Shown here one piece after another: positions 1-8,100 of a stretch of 12,190 nt of DNA. The notes below the pieces were generated by a model. The model did no database searches, had not been told where the DNA came from, and saw only the letters and a program-made list of their open reading frames with translations. A program made the translations under genes and the position numbers. Source of the DNA: an uncultured Lachnospiraceae bacterium (lineage in GTDB: Bacteria; Bacillota; Clostridia; Lachnospirales; Lachnospiraceae); NCBI GenBank assembly GCA_948468325.1, contig CAOKHR010000045.1, positions 1-12,190 of the forward strand, in the 5' to 3' direction. The stretch's first letter is position 1; each line of letters opens with the position of its first letter.

Positions 1-981
1 AAGCCCTGTACAGTTTGCAAAAGCCGCTGCACCAACGGATGTTACTGTATCCGGAATGCTGACTGCAGAAATATTGCTGCAGCCATTAAATGCGGAACTT
101 CCTATACTTTGAAGATTCGGCGGGAAAATGATCCCTGTAATAATCGTTTTTCCCATAAAAGCGCCGTCTCCGATTGCAGTAATTTTATCGGGAATTTTAA
201 CAACGCCGCCCGGAGCCGTATCTTTGTATCCCAAAACTGTTGTTCCGTCTTCACTTATAACAAAATCACTTTCATCACTGTCAAACAAATCGGCATATGC
301 TTCCAGATCCATTTCTGCTCCCAGCTTTTTTAATCTGTCGCTGCTCTTATCATCCTGCAATTCCATTTTAGATAAAATATCTACATAATCTTCTATGGTA
401 TCCATTGCACCCGGGTCTGCGCCAGTACCTGCCTCTCCTGTCTGACCATCCTCCGGCTGCGCCGGTTCTGCCGGATTGTCTGTGCCGCCCTGTACGGGAG
501 TTTCATTCATATCACTCCCCTCTTCTGACGGAGTATTTGCATCAGGATTCTTCTCTTCGTCTGTGTCCTGAGCGCCTCCATCCGGCATTTCTTCTGTTGA
601 TTCCGTTGATTCTGCCGGTTCTGTTGATTCTGTCGGTTCCTCCGGCTGAACTTCTTCGCCCAAATTGCCCGTTTCTTCCGTATCGGGTATCTCCGGCTCC
701 GTTTCCCCGCCGTCTGTAACCGTTCCGTCCGGAATCTCCGGTGCTGTCTCCTCTGACCCTGTTCCTGCGGATTCCATGCCTCCTTCTTCTGCGCTTTCCT
801 CCTGCAGACTGCCATCATCGTCTAAAGATCCTGCTTCGGGCGAACTTTCCGCAGATGCAATATCAGTCTGTTCTTTGGTATCATCTCCCTCTGCATTTAC
901 CAGATCGGGAAGTATGGAAAACAATGCTACCATAAGCACCATGACAATTGCCCCTATACGTACCGTTAGATTTTTTTTCAT
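1..981 (-). CDS. Secreted BspA-type leucine-rich-repeat protein, 3' part cut off by the window edge
   Basis: The reading frame starts at the ATG at 981-979 and stays open for 327 codons to base 1, so the C-terminus is missing. An AGGAG at 990-994 lies 8 nt before the start. Residues 1-30 are a signal peptide: MKKN start, hydrophobic core, likely cleavage after VNA at 30. Residues about 31-190 are an acidic low-complexity linker rich in E, D, T, P, S and G, with a short TES/TEP tandem repeat. From about residue 240 come repeats of the LRR_5 (BspA/TpLRR) type, with the recurring pattern IP..I..IG..AF..C..L, for example SIPDTVTSVGAAAFANC. Such proteins are usually surface-exposed and bind host or bacterial ligands; the ligand here is unknown. 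The gene follows the sortase by 31 nt, so co-transcription is likely. A wall-sorting motif, if there is one, would lie beyond the left edge. Family assignment is firm for the visible LRR part; the function is inference. Confidence 0.88.
   Translation of the reverse strand, partial: MKKNLTVRIGAIVMVLMVALFSILPDLVNAEGDDTKEQTDIASAESSPEAGSLDDDGSLQEESAEEGGMESAGTGSEETAPEIPDGTVTDGGETEPEIPDTEETGNLGEEVQPEEPTESTEPAESTESTEEMPDGGAQDTDEEKNPDANTPSEEGSDMNETPVQGGTDNPAEPAQPEDGQTGEAGTGADPGAMDTIEDYVDILSKMELQDDKSSDRLKKLGAEMDLEAYADLFDSDESDFVISEDGTTVLGYKDTAPGGVVKIPDKITAIGDGAFMGKTIITGIIFPPNLQSIGSSAFNGCSNISAVSIPDTVTSVGAAAFANCTGL
592..645 (-). repeat. Six imperfect 9-bp tandem repeats in the LRR gene linker
   Basis: On the plus strand six consecutive 9-mers are variants of TTCTGTTGA: TTCTGTTGA, TTCCGTTGA, TTCTGCCGG, TTCTGTTGA, TTCTGTCGG and TTCCTCCGG. 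On the coding strand they encode S/P-T/A/E-E triplets (TES, TEP, AEP and similar). The 9-nt period keeps the reading frame, so copy number could change without breaking the protein. Confidence 0.8.
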
Positions 982-989
982 ATTTCTCA

Positions 990-994
990 CTCCT
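990..994 (-). promoter_or_regulatory. Ribosome binding site of the LRR gene
   Basis: AGGAG on the minus strand, 8 nt before the ATG at 981. It lies in the 31-nt gap after the sortase stop codon (TAG, 1015-1013) and supports the start chosen for the LRR protein. Confidence 0.8.
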
Positions 995-1012
995 GACTCT
1001 ATAGCTTCCCTG

Positions 1013-2185
1013 CTATTGTAATTTTTTTGCTACAACGAAAAGTCTTCCGTCTTCCACGTAATTATTACAAGTGGAGAGCGTCAGCAATTTGTCGCTTTTC
1101 GTCACATCCTGTGTTCTATCATATACAGCGCAGCTTCGGATATTTGTTAAAAATGCATTGAAATCCTCATCGCTTTCTGCCTCAATAAAATTATAATACC
1201 GATAGGCGCCTTCGTCACCCACGTCAGACAGGCATACGGCAACAATCTGATACGTCTGTTTCTCATAAATTGTGTCAAATTCTATCCTGTCATGTGCTGA
1301 TAGATAACTTTCTTCTAAATACTGCTTTAATCCGCCAAACATAGCTCCGCTTTTCATATTGTGGCCGTAAATAATCAGATTTGTACTGGGCTTTACAAAA
1401 TCATCCCGGCAGTCCAGAAAAAGCGTTCCGTTGACATCTTCCATTCCATTGGCATCTTTGTCAAGATAATAAGCATTATCTGTTGTCTGCATGACCGGCA
1501 GATCAATCTGGGTGTCATTAATATAAATCCATCCCACAAAATCCGGATACTGCTTTTTTATAATGCTGTATTCCGGCAAAACTTCTAATGTTCTTTCGGT
1601 TTCCTGCTCCGGTTCTGATTCCTGCTCATTACCGCTGGTTTCCGGAGCATTATCCCCGCCTGTATTTGCCTCGCTTCGTATTCTGTCCGCATACCAGTCA
1701 AGCGCCTGTGAAATATTTCTCTGCTGCTGCACCTCCTCCAATTTTCTTGTCGCCCTGCGCTCTCTGTATACGGAAAACCCATAAAAGGAAATACACAATA
1801 CTGCGAGAACGACACAGGAAATTCCCAGGAATTTAAACATCTGCGACTGCTGCTTTTCTTTGTCTTTGAGCTTTTTTTGCTCTTCTTCTGCTTCTTTCTT
1901 TTCTCTGCGCAGCCTGTGCCGTTCTAATTTTTTTGTTTTTTCCAGTTTATACTCGAAGTTCTGTGCTACTCTGTCTGAAATATCGCAGAAAAATGCCGTC
2001 CCAAGTTTGCTTTCAAATTCTACCTTTCCTTCACGGATATAATGGTATATTCCTTCTGCCACTTCCGGATCATCAATGTCTAAATGTTCTACGATAGTCT
2101 CAATTTTTTCCAGATCACGTTTTGCGCCTTCCCATTCTTCCCGGGTAGCAAATTCGTGTTTGCCAAGTCTGTATATTTCCTCCAT
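1013..2185 (-). CDS. Class B sortase with cytosolic N-terminal extension
   Basis: A 390-residue membrane-bound cysteine transpeptidase. Sortases cleave a C-terminal sorting motif on secreted proteins and join them to the cell wall or to each other. The catalytic domain covers about residues 200-390. The triad is His275 in IIYGHNMKSGAMF, Cys373 in TLSTC and Arg381 in EDGRLFVVAKK. The YGHNM and TLSTC contexts match class B (SrtB) enzymes. One transmembrane helix lies at about 117-139, so the enzyme is type II. Residues 1-116 are predicted cytosolic: a domain opening YRLGKHEFATREEW, then a charged Lys/Glu helix (about 78-113) likely to be coiled coil. Residues 170-200 form an acidic extracellular stalk. 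Most class B sortases have only a short tail before the helix, so this extension is odd. The gene begins 11 nt after the giant protein gene and is followed by the LRR gene. Enzyme class is firm; substrate and the role of the extension are unknown. Confidence 0.96.
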   Translation of the reverse strand: MEEIYRLGKHEFATREEWEGAKRDLEKIETIVEHLDIDDPEVAEGIYHYIREGKVEFESKLGTAFFCDISDRVAQNFEYKLEKTKKLERHRLRREKKEAEEEQKKLKDKEKQQSQMFKFLGISCVVLAVLCISFYGFSVYRERRATRKLEEVQQQRNISQALDWYADRIRSEANTGGDNAPETSGNEQESEPEQETERTLEVLPEYSIIKKQYPDFVGWIYINDTQIDLPVMQTTDNAYYLDKDANGMEDVNGTLFLDCRDDFVKPSTNLIIYGHNMKSGAMFGGLKQYLEESYLSAHDRIEFDTIYEKQTYQIVAVCLSDVGDEGAYRYYNFIEAESDEDFNAFLTNIRSCAVYDRTQDVTKSDKLLTLSTCNNYVEDGRLFVVAKKLQ

Positions 2186-2190
2186 ACGTC

Positions 2191-2199
2191 CATCCCTTA
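2191..2199 (-). promoter_or_regulatory. Sortase ribosome binding site abutting the upstream stop codon
   Basis: On the minus strand the stop TAA of the giant gene (2199-2197) runs directly into GGGATGG, which ends 5 nt before the sortase ATG at 2185. Stop codon and Shine-Dalgarno-like bases are contiguous, which favours translational coupling of the sortase to the giant gene. The GGGATGG match is imperfect. Confidence 0.6.
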
Positions 2200-5100
2200 T
2201 TTCGCTTTTACCGATTTTGGAGAAGAATAACTACTGTAAAACTTCCTTCCGTTTATAGTCTTATATGCCCGGATTCTGTAAAAATATTTCTGATTTTTCA
2301 CAAGTTTCTTATTCGTATAACTTGTTATTTTCGCTTTTTTAGCCGTACGTATTTTTTTATAACCCGATGACTTTTTCGTACTTCTGTAAATCTCATAACC
2401 GCTGACTCCGCCGACCTTTTTCCAGGACACGGTAATCTTCTTTCTGCCGGCTTTTAGTTTTACAGCCGGTCTGGCAATGGATGTTGATGCCTGCACAGCA
2501 TCTGAGAAGTTCCCGTAATTGGTGCTTCCTCCTGCGGAAGCATACGGACGGATTTTATAAGTATATGTCGTCATTGCATTTAAGCCGGTATGCCTGTAAG
2601 AATTATTTTCCGTCCGTGCAACCACCTGGTTATTTGCATTATAAATCGTATAGCCTTCTGCTCCCGGCACTGCAGACCATGTCAGCTGAACATAATCACC
2701 GCTGCCTCTGGCATTTATTTCGGTTACATCAGCCATACCAATCACGTAATGAATCGTCTTCGTTCCGCCGTAATTGCCGATACCGGAAACTGTAAGCGTT
2801 GCAACTCCCGGGCTTTCATGATCCGCATAGGCAACCTGATAATCCTGATTTAACGTAAGTCTTCTGTTGCCGTCTGTTACTACAACATCCTGTTCTGCCG
2901 GACTTCCGGTATATATTTTATCCGTAACATTACCATAGCTGCATCGAACCACGCTCCGCCTGATAATTTCAAATGTCATGCTTACGGTTCCTTCATATCC
3001 GCCAATGCCTCTTACCGTTATTTCTGCAGTTCCGACATTCACATTATTATTGTAATCAATCACATAATCTACACCTGCAGTCAGGGGCAATCCTTCAAAT
3101 ACAACTGCTGCTACCGGTTCGATACTGCTTCCCGTATAAGTAAACGATGTGTCAATTAACTGAATCTGTGCGCCGCTTAAATCTCTGCTAATGTCAAAGT
3201 ACACCGTCTGGCTTCCTTCATAAAGCCCTTCTGCTTCCGGCATCTTTGGCCAGATTGTTGCCGAAGCTCTGCCCCGTTCAATATTGTCGGCATATACTAC
3301 GATGTAATCTACATCTTCAATTAATTCTTTTTCCCCTAATCTGACTGTCAGTTTCGGTCTGATTTCTTCTCCGGTATATGACTGTGCCGGAATCGGTTCA
3401 ATAACCGCGCGCCCCAGATCTGCTGTAATATCAAATATCTTGGTTATGGTTCCTTTATAATTCCCATCCCCTGTAATCGTAACCGTAGCCGTTCCCGGAT
3501 ATATGTTATCGACAATTTCTACACTGTAATCATTTTCATCCAGTACATAATCCTCTGTATCCTGATCTGTCTTTGCCGCACCGCTTTCGTTTCTTCTCCT
3601 GTCTGTAATTACAATCTCCGGTACAATCTCGCTTCCGGTATAAGCCTGCGTTTCAATGACGGAAGATTCTATATAATCTTTTTCCAGATCCGCCTGAACA
3701 ATGGCAAATTCAATATCTGCCGTTCCCGTATAATTGGAACCTTCTAAAGCATTTACCGTAACAGTTCCGGTATCTCCCACATTTGTATTTTCACCCCAGC
3801 CTGTAATTTCATATATGCCGGAATCAAGTTCATCATCACTTATTCTTTCATCTACAGCTTTAATATCAGCTTTATCCGGTACAATTGCACTTCCAATATA
3901 TTCCTGGTCTTCAATTGTAAAGGTGACCTCACTGATGGGGCATTTCTCAATTGTAAACGGAATTCTTATTTCACCGGTATATCCGCTTCCCCTGTTTGCT
4001 TTAATGATGATATAGTGTTCGCCCGCATTAATACATCCGGTTTCGCCATGATCCCATTCAATTGTATATGTTTCGCCTTCTTTAATTGTATTTGTAGCAA
4101 ATCGAAGATTTAATACCGAACGGTCTACTCTCTTCCCATTATATATAATAGGAAGCGCATCAGGATTAATCTCCGCAACCTCTACATAGTCATTCAGATC
4201 ATTGGCAATGATATATTCTTTGCTGAGTAAGTCATCAAAATTATTTTCACCTCTTACATGAATCGCCGCAGTACCGGCCTGATCATAATTCTCCCATTCA
4301 AGAGAATAATCTTCTGTCAGACGCATGGTATATCTTGTTTCCGTATCCGGCGTAAAAGTAAGTACAGGTACAGGCTTGCATTCCGGAGTATCCTTATCCA
4401 GTTTATACTCGTCTTTAATGCCTGTCATCTCAATTTCAGGATCCGTAATGTGCCTCTTGGCAATGCCAAAATACCAGACTGCATCATCACCTTCACAATT
4501 GCCGTTCGGATCCGCCGAAAGCCTGATGGTTCCGGATGTAGTTCCCACCATCTGATTCGTACCATAGGAAACGGTACATCCTAAAACTTCCGGATCTTTC
4601 TCCCGCAGCTTTCCGTCCGTTCCATAATAGGTAAGTTTTACATTCGGCCTGATCTGCTTTCCTGTCCAGGGATATTTTCCCTCATCGTATCTTGGATTCT
4701 GGTCTGCATAATCAAGAATAATGTCAGAAATTTTCACCGGTACTATTCTAAACGATGTTGAAACAGTCCCTGTATAATTGCCCTGTCCTGTAATCTGCAT
4801 ATCAACGGTTCCAACGTTTTTATTTCCCATTTCGCCGTATGTCTGCGTATAATCAGCCGGATTCTGAAGTTTTATGTCATCTTCACCCCAGTGGATATTA
4901 AGCGCCGGTTCAATCTCTTCATCTACATAAATCTGATCCGGAATACTGTCTAAAATTACATCTGGATCTTCAATATTCTTAGGATTAATTCTGAACTTTA
5001 CGGGATTATTTCTTGTATTGCCTGTAAAATTGCTGTTTGCAGACGTTGAAGTAATATAAACTTCTCCGGTCTTTTCATTTTCCGGACCCGCATTTATATT

Positions 5101-8100
5101 ATTTGCATATCTGTATTCAAAATCTTCACCTGCAATTAACGCACGGTGATCTGTCCAGGTTACCCCGGGCTCCGGCTCAATTTCTTTTGAAGTATACGTA
5201 TACTCCTCCGAAACAGCCTCCGTTATAATACCCGCATCAGATAAATTCATCGGCGCAATATTAAATTTCGCTGTTCTGATTCCGCAGTAACTCGTCGTCT
5301 TACCCGGCTGTCCGGCCAATCCGCAGACCATTACTGTTACCGTACCTGCATTTACATTATCTGTAAATGTAACACTGTAATCTTCACCTGGTGTAAGTAC
5401 ATCGCCATATGTATCCCCCGGCGTCAGGTCTGTAACCCTGATTTCCGGTTCAATTGCCGATTCGTTGTATACAGCAGAATAGTTGTTCGACCAGTTTCCC
5501 TGTGCGTCCTTAAATTCGATTTTAATATTAAAATTATTACCGATAAGATACGTTTTCTCAACCGGGCCGCCTGTAAAATTACCACTCGTTCCCGGTTTAA
5601 TCGTCAATCTGTAAGGATAAGGATTGGCAGGATCTTTTGCTGCAGAAGGCTGCCAGCAGGAATCTTCATGCTCACAGATATAGTCAATTCCTTCCTGCAT
5701 CGTATATCTGCCCAGCTTCAGTGACAGAGCAGCACGGCTGTTTTCTGCCGCTTCATTCGGTTCTGTGCCCTGATAATCATTACCGCCCGGCCACACATTG
5801 ATGCCGTTGCCGATAAACTCTACGCTTGGCGCTATATACATACTGACATCATTCAAATTCACCGGCACAATCGTAAACCGCACAATCTTCAAAGCGCCTC
5901 CGCCGGCATAAGCGCCCATACCTGCCAGCCGTATTTCCGGCTGACCGCAATTTATCCTGTCTCCGACAAGTTCAAACTCATAGTCTCTTCCCTGCCTTAA
6001 AGTCTCTGTTTTCGTGCTGCCGTCACTTTCCGTCACAGTAGTTGTCACCTGAATCTGCGGTTTTATTTCAAATCCCGTATAGAAATATTTTCCGGAATTC
6101 TTTCCGTCACATGTTGAATTCAGGAAAGAAACGGTTGCATTGTTTAAATCTCCCGGAATAACAAATGTTTTTGTAATTCTGCCTTTATAATTATTTACTC
6201 CGTCAATAACTACTGTTGCCGTACCCGGTACATCATTATTTCTCCAAGTCAGTTTATAATCTCCGGTTGTGCCTCCGTCAGCGCTTTCCGCTAACTGATA
6301 TGTGCCGCCCTCTTCCATATAAGCCCCTGTATCGGCATTGCGCTTTGTATCAGTAATCACAATTGCCGGTTTTACCGGATAACTGCTTACCGGCGCTTCG
6401 ACTTTAATATCCGAAATCTGTATTTCAGGCGATGTGAGCGGCTTGGCATCAATTTTATAACTCCCAAGCATAACCATGTTTGTACTTGGCGGTATAAAAT
6501 TTCCTTTAGGGCGGATGGTAAGATCATATGATTTCGTGGTACTTGCGTCTATTCCTTTTGCTGAAATAATGTCATAGTCAGTTCCTTCCACCAATTTATA
6601 TTTAAATCTTTCTCCTGTAATCGGATCCTGCACATCATATACAATTGAAAGAGCAGGTGTCGCGTCGCTTCCCGTAAACATGGGATTATTTCCGGGCGTA
6701 TACGTCAGCGGTGCTTTTAAAACTGCTGTTTTTCCGTTATTTGCCCATCTTTCCAAAGTAACTAAAATAGGCTCAATTGTAAAATAAGTCAGGATCTCTC
6801 CGCCGTAATCATTAATACCCGTAATCGAAATTGTCGGCCGTTCTTCCTGCGGTGCATCTGCGCTTGCCGCATTAATATTATTCTTCCATGTAACCCTGTA
6901 ATCACCGCTTACAATATAATTACCGTCTTCATCCAGTGAGATATTGCCGTTTTCATCCCGCAGAATTGTTTCCGGCTTTAACTCCTGTCCGTCCAGGGTA
7001 ATACTTGCAGGCGTCGGCTTTAACTCTCTTGATATGTACTGATATACAAGTGCATTCCAGGAAATTTGGGCATTTTTGATACTTTCACGGATATGGAAAT
7101 ATACCTTTCTTTCACCCTTGAAGTTTCCTTTTCCTGTAATGATTACGACCGGCATGTGCTCCGGATCCGTTACGCCAATGTCTTTTGCATCATTATTTTC
7201 CCATTGCAGTGTAAAATCTTTGTCTTCACCATATACCAGTTCTTTTCCGTTGTAAGTAATTACCGGTACAGGCGTGGATGACTGATTCTCCTCATATGCC
7301 TGATTGGGAATCGGCTCAACCCATACATCCGACGCATTTATATCCTGCTGGACTATTGTAAATGTAGCGCTGGCACCGTCCGCATCACGGACATCTCCGG
7401 AGTTTACCGTTCCTTCATAATTGTTCTTTCCTATTATATTGAACGTATATCGCGGATCTCCTTCTTTCTGCGCATTCACCGCACTTGACTCCAGCGTAAA
7501 TTCCTTCTCAATTTCTGCCGCCGTCAGTTCCCTGCCGCCCACCTTGAAAATCTCAAACTCCGGAATAATCGGCTCTCCCGTATACGTATAGGTATCATTT
7601 GCAAGCTTTATCTCAAAATCAGATGCCGCCAGAGTTTTTTTCGTAATCTGGAACGGCTTGCTTAGTGTTCCTGTATAATTTCCCTTACCGGTAACCGTCA
7701 CTACAACTCTTCCGACTTCACGATGGTCTTCCGGCAAATATGAAATTTCATAATCATCACCCGGATAAGCACTGCTCTTCTTAATTTCATAACCGCTGAC
7801 GGAAGCCTGTGAATATTCACCGGCCATATCCCTGTGTTTATCCAAAACAGTAACTTCTACCGGAATGCTTTCACCGGTATAAGGAGTTGACGCAAGATCT
7901 GCTCCATTTAAAGACAAACTCATGGAAAATTCAGTATCGACTTCCTCTAAGGACTTCGCCTGAATCGTAAACGGCAGGGTTATAAAAGATTCCCCGTTCG
8001 CTTTTGGTTCATACAGTTCAAATCCACTCGTTCTGATTTTCGGTTCCACGCGCACCTGATATTCCCCGGCGTCTTTACAAGCCGATTCGGAAAACGGCGC

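Noticed and set aside
405..1021. Several open frames opposite and overlapping the LRR gene linker (for example 405-719, 507-818 and 665-1021)
   Set aside because: They arise from low-complexity acidic linker DNA read in other frames, lack ribosome binding sites and look like no protein family.
2197..2475. Wall-sorting motif at the C-terminus of the giant protein
   Set aside because: Read residue by residue, the tail has no LPxTG, NPxTN or PPxTG-like motif and no terminal hydrophobic helix. FPVTG near the N-terminus is in the wrong place.
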